Shown here: in pieces, positions 25,697 to 32,928 of the stretch
Layout of the letters: the number at the start of each line of letters is the position of its first letter
Numbering within the stretch: the first letter of the stretch is position 1
Origin: Bacillota bacterium
GTDB taxonomy: Bacteria; Bacillota; UBA4882; UBA10575
Direction of reading: 5' to 3'
Assembly (NCBI GenBank): GCA_012837715.1
Contig: DUQR01000011.1
Coordinates: forward strand, 1-39,423
Length of the DNA stretch: 39,423 nt
The notes under the pieces: generated by a model
The model's input: only the letters and a program-made list of their open reading frames with translations
Database searches by the model: none
What the model was told of the DNA's origin: nothing
Program-made: the position numbers and the translations under genes

Positions 25697-26251
25697 TTAA
25701 ATAATTACCGCCAAAAACTGAGCCTGCTGCCCGTTTAAGGCCTTCATCCCATGCTCGATTCCGGAATCAAAATAAATGGCATCACCCGGATTAAGGATAA
25801 TCTCATACCCGTCGATCAAGATCTTCATCGTCCCCGAGAGCAGATAATTAAACTCTTGACCGGGATGGCTATTCAACTCCACCGGACGGTCTTCCGGGTC
25901 CGGTTCGACGGTCACCAAAAAAGGCTCCGCTTTTTTCATCATAAAATTATAGGCTAGGTTTTGGTATTTATAAGCTTTCCGTCTTTCGACAGAAACGCCC
26001 CGTCCTTTTCTCGTCAAAGCATAACTACGCAGGCGAGGCTCCTCCCCGGTAAGCAAGGAGCTAAGTTCCAGTTGGAATTTTTGCGCAAACTTGTATAAGA
26101 ACCCGACCGGAATATCTTCTGTCCCTTCTTCATAGCTTCGGTATAAATCCAAGGCCACTCCGAGTTCCCGGGCCAACTCTTCCGGCGTCAGGCCAGCAAT
26201 CTCCCGAATCTCACGGATCCGCGCCGCAATCTGTTTAATCTCTTCCCCCAT
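25697..26251 (-). CDS. XRE-family transcriptional regulator with C-terminal cupin domain
   Basis: Residues about 7-62 form a helix-turn-helix of the XRE type (IREIREIAGLTPEELARELGVALDLYRSYEEG), and residues about 110-184 a cupin_2 barrel with HPGQEFNYLLSGTMKILIDGYEIILNPGDAIYFDSGIEHGM. Cupin-fused regulators of this size (184 residues) usually bind a small ligand and control an adjacent metabolic gene; here that is the acyl-CoA synthetase immediately downstream. The ATG at 26251 has AAAGGAGGAG upstream, and a promoter-like pair lies at 26281-26310. Confidence 0.92.
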   Translation of the reverse strand: MGEEIKQIAARIREIREIAGLTPEELARELGVALDLYRSYEEGTEDIPVGFLYKFAQKFQLELSSLLTGEEPRLRSYALTRKGRGVSVERRKAYKYQNLAYNFMMKKAEPFLVTVEPDPEDRPVELNSHPGQEFNYLLSGTMKILIDGYEIILNPGDAIYFDSGIEHGMKALNGQQAQFLAVII

Positions 26252-26280
26252 AGTCGCTCCTCCTTTCTATATTAAGCTCT

Positions 26281-26310
26281 ATTATAATACAAAACTAGCT
26301 CATCGGTAAA
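26281..26310 (-). promoter_or_regulatory. Promoter candidate for the XRE-cupin/acyl-CoA synthetase pair
   Basis: On the minus strand TTTACC, 18 bp, TATAAT, about 30 bp before the start codon. The -10 box is perfect, the -35 box moderate. Confidence 0.5.
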
Positions 26311-26670
26311 TAAAATTTGTTACTAGATCTTAAAAGCCACCCCTAAAAGGCGGCTTTGTTCGGTTTTATCCGGCCACAAGTTATAATTTTTTTTTTCGCA
26401 GTTCCAGATAATATTCCTCTTTTTTTCTTATTTATCCTCAAGGACCCAATGCATGGTGGATGTCGTATAAATGTGTGGCATCACCGACGTCAATGAGCCT
26501 CAGCGCAATCGCGTTTGACGAATTGATGTGGTCACGTATACTTCCTGATCAACTTACTTGTCCAACACCATGAATTAACTTTCCGCGGCCCAAAACAGCA
26601 ATGCTGTGTTATTGACTGTCCGGCGCTCTGTTATTAAGGTTGTCGTGAATGGCTCCTCTTTCAATATCTA
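26311..26670. other. Non-coding, apparently decayed stretch
   Basis: No credible gene on either strand. A weak stem (AAAGCCACC with GGCGGCTTT, 26333-26359) may be a remnant terminator for the broken gene at 26671-26937. A minus-strand run at about 26440-26530 reads as a protein-like fragment (NSSNAIALRLIDVGDA) between stops; this may be chance or a remnant. Confidence 0.35.
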
Positions 26671-26937
26671 TTACCGCCTTATCTCTATCGGCCCAAAGGT
26701 TTTTCCTTGATCATCATCATAAAATGTTATAAATTTTGAATCACTTGCTACTGGTGGGAAATAAAAAGAACCTGCTGCAAAGTCTTCATCGTATAAATCA
26801 ACGTAATCATATGCTGCTCCGTCTCCATCAAAATGATCATATCTATTTTTTTTATCATCTAATACATACATTTTGGTATTACCATAATCAGAGTTCTTTC
26901 TTACAAAAAATCCAGGTCCTATTTTAACTGACCAAAT
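26671..26937 (-). pseudogene. C-terminal remnant of a probable secreted beta-rich protein
   Basis: The minus strand is open from a stop at 26938-26940 to a stop at 26671 and reads as a beta-rich, Asp/Tyr/Phe-rich domain end (IWSVKIGPGFFVRKNSDYG ... KFITFYDDDQGKTFGPIEI). The only ATG (26871) has no ribosome binding site and would begin in the middle of this sequence. It therefore looks like the tail of a longer, perhaps cell-surface or DUF4352-like immunoglobulin-fold protein whose front is lost. It lies head-to-head with the tiny lipoprotein gene, which may be part of the same rearranged region. A short real gene cannot be excluded. Confidence 0.35.
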
Positions 26938-26983
26938 TTAGGACGGGTTAGTAAAATTCCAAACCAGAAAGAGGGGATTTATT

Positions 26984-27136
26984 ATGAAAAAGAAGCTACT
27001 TTTATTATTATTTGTGTTTTTATTATCATTAACTTTAGTAGGTTGTGGTAAAAATGGGTCAAGTGGTAGTGAAAATGGGTCGAGTACGTATATTAACGTA
27101 AGCGTTCCAGACAATTATAGTATCGGTTTATCGTAA
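26984..27136 (+). CDS. Tiny lipoprotein, 50 residues
   Basis: An ATG at 26984 preceded by GAGGGGATTTATT opens a 50-residue frame with a textbook lipoprotein signal: MKKK, a hydrophobic run LLLLLFVFLLSLT and the lipobox LVGC, with Cys about residue 20. After the Cys come a Gly/Ser/Asn linker (GKNGSSGSENGSS) and only TYINVSVPDNYSIGLS before TAA. Most lipoproteins continue into a folded domain, so this may be a truncated lipoprotein whose domain was lost; the neighbouring remnant on the other strand supports rearrangement. It has its own terminator, so it may still be expressed. Confidence 0.6.
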   Translation: MKKKLLLLLFVFLLSLTLVGCGKNGSSGSENGSSTYINVSVPDNYSIGLS

Positions 27137-27215
27137 TAAAGTAAATCTTGAAAATGCTTATTAACATTTGTATTTCGACATTAACCTTTATTTCCCTGTT
27201 TTTTATGTCAATTTT

Positions 27216-27245
27216 ACCTCTGCTCAATTCCAGCGCAGAGGTTTT
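27216..27245 (+). terminator. Intrinsic terminator after the tiny lipoprotein gene
   Basis: ACCTCTGC and GCAGAGGT (27216-27223 and 27235-27242, 11-base loop) followed by TTT, 80 bp after the stop. Confidence 0.55.
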
Positions 27246-27487
27246 GGTACGGACGTAGGAACTTCTTCTTCCTTTACTTACTGCGCTAATTCATCAAAGA
27301 TCGCAAGCATAGTACGATAGCTGACAGTACATTCCTTTCCGTCCGTAGAAGGGAGGTATAAACCGAATATAACTTTTTTTGGTGCACTTATTGCACTTAT
27401 TTGATTTTATCTCAATTATCTAGATCAACAATCTCTGTTGGGTCTTAATAAATGGCAAAAAAAAAGCCAAATCAACGCGAAGGATTA
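27246..27487. other. Non-coding gap before the SDR gene
   Basis: No gene seen. It contains a short direct repeat (TGCACTTATT twice, about 27384-27402). An A-rich/GCC element near 27453-27470 resembles part of a terminator for the minus-strand SDR gene but has too short a stem to call. Confidence 0.5.
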
Positions 27488-28306
27488 TTAACAGAGACTT
27501 CTTGCAGTCCTCCCTTTTCCTTCTGGCGACAACGCACCCCAACGCATGCCGATCAGGCGGGAAACAAATGTTGGCGGCACTATGCTGCCCAGAAACTTAA
27601 GGAAGCGGTTAATCGCACCGGGAATATAAACGCTATGCCCTTTAAGTGCGTGGTCGATTGTCTTGGCGGCAACATAGCCCACATTTTTAGTGGTGATTCT
27701 CCCCATAAGACCTTGGGCCGCTATTCTGCGGAGCACTTCTTCTGTAGTCGGTAATCCCGCCGGACAAAGAACGGTAACGGTTCCACCGATGCTGCGCAGT
27801 TCCTCGCGAAGGGCCAGGGAAAAATTGAGTAAGAATCTCTTCGAAGCGGCGTAGGTTGCTTTTACCGGCATTGGATAAAATGAGGCCAGGCTGGCAGTAT
27901 TAATAAGGCGAAATACTCTGTTTTCGTCACGGGCTTCCAAAATAGCATGGGTCATCTCTAAATTTGCTTCAATATTGACCCGTAAAATCATTCTGATTTG
28001 CTCACGGGTTTTTTTGGAAAAATACCCTTCGAAATCGACGCCTGCTATATTGATCAGGCTCCAAAACCGTAAGTTTTCTTCTTTTATCCGTCGAAATAGC
28101 TTAAGCCTGGATTGGGCGCTTGTTAAGTCGCAAACGCCGTACAAAACCTTTATCCCATAGGTAGAGGATAAACCACGAGTAAGAGCGGATAATTGCTCTT
28201 CTCCTAGATCCGTCAAGAATAAATCCCAACCGCGGGCAGCGCACTCCGCCGCGAAGGCCCTTCCTAATCCACCGGTTGCCCCTGTAATACAAACCAAAGA
28301 TTTCAT
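27488..28306 (-). CDS. SDR-family dehydrogenase/reductase, divergent from a second SDR
   Basis: A 272-residue short-chain dehydrogenase. CITGATGGLGRAFAAECAARG (about 6-26) is the cofactor loop, LTDL follows the second strand, INIAGVD replaces the usual NNAG, NTASLASF carries the catalytic Ser and YAASKRF the Tyr-Lys pair. A hydrophobic stretch after residue 225 (RFLKFLGSIVPPTFVSRLIG) recalls membrane-associated SDRs acting on lipids or steroids. The substrate is unknown. The ATG at 28306 is preceded by AAAGGTGGCGATC. A strong promoter (28352-28380) and putative TetR boxes lie upstream; the TetR gene sits beyond the next SDR. Confidence 0.87.
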   Translation of the reverse strand: MKSLVCITGATGGLGRAFAAECAARGWDLFLTDLGEEQLSALTRGLSSTYGIKVLYGVCDLTSAQSRLKLFRRIKEENLRFWSLINIAGVDFEGYFSKKTREQIRMILRVNIEANLEMTHAILEARDENRVFRLINTASLASFYPMPVKATYAASKRFLLNFSLALREELRSIGGTVTVLCPAGLPTTEEVLRRIAAQGLMGRITTKNVGYVAAKTIDHALKGHSVYIPGAINRFLKFLGSIVPPTFVSRLIGMRWGALSPEGKGRTARSLC

Positions 28307-28332
28307 CTGATCGCCACCTTTTTTAAATACCC

Positions 28333-28353
28333 GTTTTAATCATCTGCTTTAAT
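28333..28353. promoter_or_regulatory. Operator candidate A: two GYTTTAAT boxes 13 bp apart
   Basis: GTTTTAAT at 28333 and GCTTTAAT at 28346. The pair overlaps the -10 box and start region of the leftward SDR promoter, a position suited to repression. Matching pairs occur at 28387 and 29442. Confidence 0.5.
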
Positions 28354-28380
28354 TATACAAATTAAAAAGAAGGAAGTCAA
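28352..28380 (-). promoter_or_regulatory. Sigma-A promoter for the leftward SDR gene
   Basis: On the minus strand TTGACT, 17 bp, TATAAT, ending 46 bp before the start codon. Confidence 0.75.
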
Positions 28381-28386
28381 TCATTT

Positions 28387-28407
28387 GCTTTAAATGTTTG
28401 TTTTAAT
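28387..28407. promoter_or_regulatory. Operator candidate B: two GYTTTAAW boxes 13 bp apart
   Basis: GCTTTAAA at 28387 and GTTTTAAT at 28400. The pair lies between the two divergent promoters, 7 bp from one -35 box and 5 bp from the other, so one bound regulator could affect both. Confidence 0.5.
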
Positions 28408-28411
28408 CATG

Positions 28412-28441
28412 TTGACAAAGCGGTTGCTTGGATGGTATTAT
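28412..28441 (+). promoter_or_regulatory. Sigma-A promoter for the rightward SDR gene
   Basis: TTGACA, 18 bp, TATTAT, ending 33 bp before the start codon. Confidence 0.7.
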
Positions 28442-28474
28442 GGGCTTGAAACCTTAATTGTGGAGGATGATTAG

Positions 28475-29371
28475 ATGCATAACGATAAGATCATCGCCGG
28501 GAAAACGATCGTTGTCACCGGGGCAACTTCAGGAATTGGTTTGGCAACCGCCGGTGCTTTGGCGCGCAGAGGGGGATTTGTGATCGGAGTGGGACGTTCG
28601 CAAGCCCGCTGTCAAGAGGCGGAAAATTTTATCAAAAGTAATTATCCCAAGGCGGATCTACTTTATCTGGTGGCGGATTTGTCATCTCTAAAACAAGTTA
28701 AAAGACTTGCGGCAGAAGTTAAAAGGGTAACGGCTTCCAGAGATGGTAGCCTGGATGTTCTGATCAATAATGCCGGTACTTTTTGCAGTTGGTATGCTAC
28801 GTCGGCAGAAGGGCATGAAATGCAATTGGCAGTAAATCATTTGGCGCCGTTTTTACTCACCCACGAACTGTTACCATTATTGCGGAAAGCTCCGGCAGCC
28901 CGAATCATTACAGTAAGTTCAGGGTCACATTATGGGACCTGGATAAATTGGCGTGATCTCCAGCTGAGAAGGCATTATAATTGCTTGTGGGCCTATAAAA
29001 GATCAAAATTAGCTAATGTCCTGTTTACTGCCGAACTCAACAGGAGATTAAAAGAAGAAGAGCGAATACGGGCTTACGCTGTCGACCCCGGATTAGTAAA
29101 TACTGAGATGGGGTTAAAGGCAACGGTGGGGCTCGCCACTTGGATATGGAAAAAAAGGAGGCATAAAGGGGTTAGCGTTGAAGAAGGAGCGGCCACCAGT
29201 GTTTTTTTAGCGACAGAGGATCTCGGTGATACACAGGATATTTATTGGAAAAAATGTCAACCTAAAAAGTCCAGCCGGTACTCGTTATCGGAAGCACATG
29301 CCAAGCGGTTATGGGAACTTTCCGAACGAATGTGCGGGATTAAGTCGATCGATTATGGACTGGGAGGGTAG
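28475..29371 (+). CDS. SDR-family oxidoreductase, retinol dehydrogenase/WWOX-like
   Basis: A 298-residue short-chain dehydrogenase of the retinol dehydrogenase-like branch: TVVTGATSGIGLATA-type cofactor loop (about 12-26), a GVGRSQARC turn with Arg that favours NADP, VADLSSLKQV, NNAG at about 96-99, the substrate loop GHEMQLAVNHLAPFLLTHELLP, catalytic SSGSHYG and YKRSKLAN as the YxxxK motif. The VDPGLVNTEM segment is also typical. The ATG at 28475 follows GGAGGATGATTAG. It is transcribed away from the other SDR and followed after 101 bp by the TetR gene. Substrate unknown; a lipid, fatty aldehyde or xenobiotic ketone is plausible from the family. Confidence 0.88.
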   Translation: MHNDKIIAGKTIVVTGATSGIGLATAGALARRGGFVIGVGRSQARCQEAENFIKSNYPKADLLYLVADLSSLKQVKRLAAEVKRVTASRDGSLDVLINNAGTFCSWYATSAEGHEMQLAVNHLAPFLLTHELLPLLRKAPAARIITVSSGSHYGTWINWRDLQLRRHYNCLWAYKRSKLANVLFTAELNRRLKEEERIRAYAVDPGLVNTEMGLKATVGLATWIWKKRRHKGVSVEEGAATSVFLATEDLGDTQDIYWKKCQPKKSSRYSLSEAHAKRLWELSERMCGIKSIDYGLGG

Positions 29372-29441
29372 AACCTTCAACCTCCCTTCAAAACTTGACA
29401 ACAGGAAAGGGGTATAATACATTAATGAAAAGAGAATGTTT

Positions 29442-29462
29442 GCTTAAATCAACTGTTTAATT
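29442..29462. promoter_or_regulatory. Operator candidate C: two GYTTWAAW boxes 13 bp apart before the TetR gene
   Basis: GCTTAAAT at 29442 and GTTTAATT at 29455, directly before the GGAGGG ribosome site of the TetR gene. The position suits autoregulation. Confidence 0.45.
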
Positions 29463-29472
29463 GGAGGGTATA

Positions 29473-30144
29473 ATGGTTCAAGATCGCGAGTTGACGAAGA
29501 ACAAAATAATTATTGCCGCTATCTCCTGTATTGAAAGAGACGGCATTCAAGGCTTGACCACCAGAAATGTGGCGAAAGAAGCAGGGGTGAACAACGCCTC
29601 AATCAATTATTACTTCGGAACAAAAGAAAATCTTATTGATCAAATGTTCAGTCACATAAAAGACCATTTGTTTAGCGATTTGGAAGAGTTGTTTGCCAAT
29701 AAAGACCTGAACGTTTATTCCCAGTTAAAAGTCTTTTTCACTTTTATCCTTAGGGGAATATCAAATTATCCAAATTTAATTAAAGCCCTGTTTTATAGTT
29801 ATACTGATACAACAACTTTTAATAAAGAAACGACCAGAGTATTTGATTCATATTTTAATAAACTAATCGAAAGAGTAGAAAAAGAAGAGTCGATCGAAAG
29901 CGCTAAAAATTTCAGGATCTCTTTAATGCAGATGTTTTCCGCTGTGATCGGCCTTAGTTTACCGGGGACGATCTTTAAAGAATATTTCAATGTGAACTTT
30001 GACGACCTAGAAGCCCAACAAGCATATATTGACCATTTACTGAAACATTATATTACCTGGATTGGCCCGGCAGAAATCGAAAAGCAAACCCCGGCTGTTA
30101 ACCAAATGCTGGACCGCCTTTTTAACTCAGACCAGGTTCAGTAA
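29473..30144 (+). CDS. TetR/AcrR-family transcriptional regulator
   Basis: Residues about 5-55 form the TetR DNA-binding domain: KNKIIIAAISCIERDGIQGLTTRNVAKEAGVNNASINYYFGTKENLIDQ. The remaining residues are an all-helical ligand and dimer domain without recognisable specificity. The open frame begins at a TTG (29461) inside the GGAGGG ribosome binding site; the ATG at 29473, four bases after it, is the better start (223 residues). It probably represses the two SDR genes and itself, since related paired boxes precede all three. The ligand is likely a hydrophobic substrate of the SDRs (inference). Confidence 0.92.
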   Translation: MVQDRELTKNKIIIAAISCIERDGIQGLTTRNVAKEAGVNNASINYYFGTKENLIDQMFSHIKDHLFSDLEELFANKDLNVYSQLKVFFTFILRGISNYPNLIKALFYSYTDTTTFNKETTRVFDSYFNKLIERVEKEESIESAKNFRISLMQMFSAVIGLSLPGTIFKEYFNVNFDDLEAQQAYIDHLLKHYITWIGPAEIEKQTPAVNQMLDRLFNSDQVQ

Positions 30145-30246
30145 GGAATAGCTACGGACCATATGATCATCCACCGGACAGATGCCCTTCATCGATAATA
30201 ATGATAGGTGTTTTCCGTTTCGCCAAGGGAAGGAGGATAATTGGGA

Positions 30247-31626
30247 TCAAAAGAGACATGAAGCGCCGGGATCAATTTCAATCAATTCCCCGGCACGAAA
30301 TAAATGATCAATATGTTTCCCGGCGGCGACCGCTAATAAACAAGCGCCAAAAGCGGCCTCTTCCCTGTGCTTAGGAATATACAACCGGCGTTGGAACCGA
30401 TCTTCCAAGTTTCGGCAGAGTAATTTGCTAAATCTAATCGTATTCCCGGCCCCAATCAGGAATTGTTTCCTTTTCAATTTTACCGGGATTTTTTGATAGA
30501 ATTCAAAAATTTCATCGACGATTCCCTTAATGAAACCTACGATTAAATTTTCGGGTGTAAAGTTCGTCAGTGAAAGATTGGAGATTACTCCCCGGGCCCG
30601 GGGATCCGTTCTTCTTCCGTTAAAAAAAGGCGCTACCTTGGGTAGATCCTTGGTCAAAGCAGTGTCTTCCATCATGGAAATGATTTGGTAAAAATCCACC
30701 ACTTTGTCGGGTGAATGGCCAAAAAGTTTAACCGTATCCTCAAAGAAAGTTTTTAAGATCGATAATGATTTGCCGCCACACAAAGCCGCTCCGGTCAGCA
30801 AATATCCCCCTCCGGGGAAAGGCCTGGTCTCGAAGGTGTTTATTCGCACATACCCGGTGCTGTAGAGCGCGAGCTGGGCGCTGGTGCCAATGTTAACGAG
30901 AATTGAGTTCCGAAGGTCGCGGACTGCTCCTAAAAAACTGGCTTGATTATCGCCAATCCCTACATAAACCGGGATTGTTTCTTTATAATAGCCCGCCAAT
31001 TCACCGGAAGGCCGAACCTCGGGTAAGATCCGCCTATCAATAGCGATCTTTTTTAAAATGCCTTCATCAAACCGGAATTTGTTTAAGTCAAAAAAACCTA
31101 AAGCGGCGGCATTTGAAGGATCGATCAATGGAGTTTTCCGGCCGGTCAATTTCATCACCACAAAGTCCATGATCGTACAGAGTTTAGCAGCATTAGCCGG
31201 GATCAGATTGTTACATGCATTATAAAAATGAGTGACCAAACCATACCCGGACGCGACCGGATACCCGGTTTTTTGGGTTAAAAATTCAGCGTAACTTCGA
31301 TTGTTCTTATAAAGCAGATTTCCGCGGCTATCCTGCCAACTGAATAGCGGGCTCAGGGGATTTCCATCCTTATCGACATAAAGAATACCATGCATCTGAC
31401 CGGTAATACCGATTCCGGCTATCTCATGACCATCACTCATAAATTGGTCGACTATCTCCAGGGCAATACCGGCGATAAGCTCTGGGTCCTGAAGGGACTC
31501 CCAGGCTTTTTTCGATCCTAAATTATAATTATTTTGCCTGCTAACCGCGGCACTCGCGCCCTCTTCGAGATCAAGAGCAACTCCGGAAATTGAGGTTGTG
31601 CCAAGATCGATTCCGATAAAGCGCAT
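30247..31626 (-). CDS. FGGY-family carbohydrate kinase, sedoheptulokinase-like
   Basis: A sugar kinase of 459 residues with the actin-like ATPase fold: IGIDLGTTSISGVAL at the N-terminus, GITGQMHG (about 75-82) and the catalytic WQDSR segment, NAAALGFFD, GIGDNQASFLGA (about 220-231), and NIGTSAQLAL, LCGGKSL in the second domain. Order and wording of these blocks, particularly TGQMHGILY, WQDSRG, SGYGLVTHFYN, MDFVVMKLTG and NIGTSAQLA, match what I know of sedoheptulokinase (SHPK), which makes sedoheptulose 7-phosphate, better than xylulokinase or ribulokinase. The ATG at 31626 follows AAAGAGGCGAG. It sits downstream of an RbsABC-type transporter. Substrate is inferred, not proven. Confidence 0.87.
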   Translation of the reverse strand: MRFIGIDLGTTSISGVALDLEEGASAAVSRQNNYNLGSKKAWESLQDPELIAGIALEIVDQFMSDGHEIAGIGITGQMHGILYVDKDGNPLSPLFSWQDSRGNLLYKNNRSYAEFLTQKTGYPVASGYGLVTHFYNACNNLIPANAAKLCTIMDFVVMKLTGRKTPLIDPSNAAALGFFDLNKFRFDEGILKKIAIDRRILPEVRPSGELAGYYKETIPVYVGIGDNQASFLGAVRDLRNSILVNIGTSAQLALYSTGYVRINTFETRPFPGGGYLLTGAALCGGKSLSILKTFFEDTVKLFGHSPDKVVDFYQIISMMEDTALTKDLPKVAPFFNGRRTDPRARGVISNLSLTNFTPENLIVGFIKGIVDEIFEFYQKIPVKLKRKQFLIGAGNTIRFSKLLCRNLEDRFQRRLYIPKHREEAAFGACLLAVAAGKHIDHLFRAGELIEIDPGASCLF

Positions 31627-31797
31627 CTTCTCGCCTCTTTCGGTTTTTTATATTCGTAATCAATACCGAGCTGCAAAAGATCGCGCTATTGTAAACCAAT
31701 TTGCCAATTCGCGCAACTCTTTGGACAGCTCTGTCAAAGTTTACCCCTTATGCTAAAACTCTTCCAAACTGGTCGATTGTTCTTCCGGGGCGACAGT

Positions 31798-31822
31798 AAC
31801 CCCCTGGCTCTCAGCCGGGGTT
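31798..31822. other. GC-rich hairpin between transporter and kinase genes
   Basis: AACCCC-CT-GGCT pairs with AGCC-GGGGTT around a 3-base loop, with a 2-base bulge. There is no T-run, so it is not a standard terminator; it may be an mRNA processing or stability element in a transporter-kinase transcript. Apart from this and the next hairpin I see nothing in the 306-bp gap. Confidence 0.4.
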
Positions 31823-31886
31823 CGTCGGAAAATCGCGGCAACTGCAACGATGGAATGTTCGCTAATTTTGTATTACCATAAACAAC

Positions 31887-31926
31887 ATATCCGCGGGGTT
31901 TCTTTAAATTAAGAAACCTCCGCGGA
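31887..31926 (-). terminator. Strong hairpin after the sugar permease gene, probable terminator or attenuator
   Basis: A 16-bp stem (ATCCGCGG...TTTCTT paired with AAGAAA...CCGCGGAT, one bulged base, 6-base loop) starts 7 bp after the permease stop. On the minus strand it is followed by ATGTTGTTTATG, a poor T-run. It may reduce rather than abolish read-through to the kinase gene. Confidence 0.6.
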
Positions 31927-31932
31927 TAATAA

Positions 31933-32928
31933 TTAATCCTTTCGACTCTTCTTCTTTAATATGTCAATATATACGGCCAGTAAAATAATAACGCCCTTGA
32001 TGATCAATTGCCAGAAAGAGGAGACGCCCAGGATGTTAAGGCCGTTATTTAAAAAACCGATGACCAATACCCCGATTATAGTCCCGCCAATAGTGCCGAC
32101 GCCACCCGTAAAACTGGTGCCGCCCAAAATTACCGCGGCGATCGCATCCAATTCATAGCCTTGACCAATGGTCGGCTGGCCCGAGTACATCCGAGCACAT
32201 AAGACAATTCCAGAAACCGCGCTTAAAAAGCCGATCAGGGTATAAACGACCATTTCCACCCGGGCGATATTAATCCCGGAAAACCGGGCCGCTTCCCGGT
32301 TGCCGCCCACGGCGTAAATATGCCGTCCCAATTTGGTCTGGTACAGCAAGATCATGACGCTGATATATAAAACCGTGGTATAAATGACCGGTAATGGGAT
32401 CGGTCCCAAGTAACCATTTCCGACCTTATTATATATTGGATCGAGCGTCCTCACCGGTAGTCCGTTCGTATAAACATAAACCAATCCCCTAGCCATGCTG
32501 GTCATCGCCATGGTCACGATAAAGGGCGGCATACCGGTTTTCGTGATGACAAAGCCGTTAAACAAACCAACCATAATACCGACAAAAAGCCCCAAACTGA
32601 TCGCCAACCATACCGGTAACCCACTTAAAGCGATAAATCCGGCCGACATCGTTCCCGCCAGCGCCATCGTCGAACCGACGGAAAGATCTATTCCTCCGGT
32701 TAAAATGACCAGCGTCATGCCAAGAGCAATATTGGCGTTGGTGGATACCTGCCGTAAGACATTGAGGATATTACCACTGGTCAGAAACGACGGGGACAAA
32801 AAGGTCAACATCACACACATCGCGGACAATCCGATTAAAATTCCGGCATTGCGCTTGAGATATTTGACCGGTACGGCAAGTACTGACTTATTGATCAAAA
32901 AACTATTATTATCAACTTTAGCTTGCAT
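31933..32928 (-). CDS. Sugar ABC transporter permease, RbsC type
   Basis: An integral membrane permease of the ribose/xylose/galactose class (331 residues, about 9-10 hydrophobic segments). Family marks are NILNVLRQVSTNANIALGMTLVILTGGIDLSVGS (about 53-86), GFVITKTGMPPFIVTMAM, GGNREAARFSGIN and AAVILGGTSFTGGVGTIGGT, the last being the coupling region. The frame opens at a GTG at 32937 that overlaps the GGAGG ribosome site; the ATG at 32928 is preferred. It overlaps the ATPase gene's end by 11 bp, so translation is coupled. One permease probably forms a homodimer. The sugar is unknown; the adjacent kinase suggests a ketose. Confidence 0.93.
   Translation of the reverse strand: MQAKVDNNSFLINKSVLAVPVKYLKRNAGILIGLSAMCVMLTFLSPSFLTSGNILNVLRQVSTNANIALGMTLVILTGGIDLSVGSTMALAGTMSAGFIALSGLPVWLAISLGLFVGIMVGLFNGFVITKTGMPPFIVTMAMTSMARGLVYVYTNGLPVRTLDPIYNKVGNGYLGPIPLPVIYTTVLYISVMILLYQTKLGRHIYAVGGNREAARFSGINIARVEMVVYTLIGFLSAVSGIVLCARMYSGQPTIGQGYELDAIAAVILGGTSFTGGVGTIGGTIIGVLVIGFLNNGLNILGVSSFWQLIIKGVIILLAVYIDILKKKSRKD

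Noticed and set aside
26440-26640. Transposon remnant in the decayed stretch
   Set aside because: No terminal repeats or transposase-like motif could be recognised, only one protein-like fragment between stops.
27453-27470. Possible terminator TGGC/GCCA around a run of nine A
   Set aside because: Only a 4-bp stem with the T-run inside the loop; too weak for an intrinsic terminator.
27452-27754. 100-residue plus-strand frame at the end of the SDR gene
   Set aside because: Mostly antisense to the SDR C-terminus, with no ribosome binding site or family resemblance.
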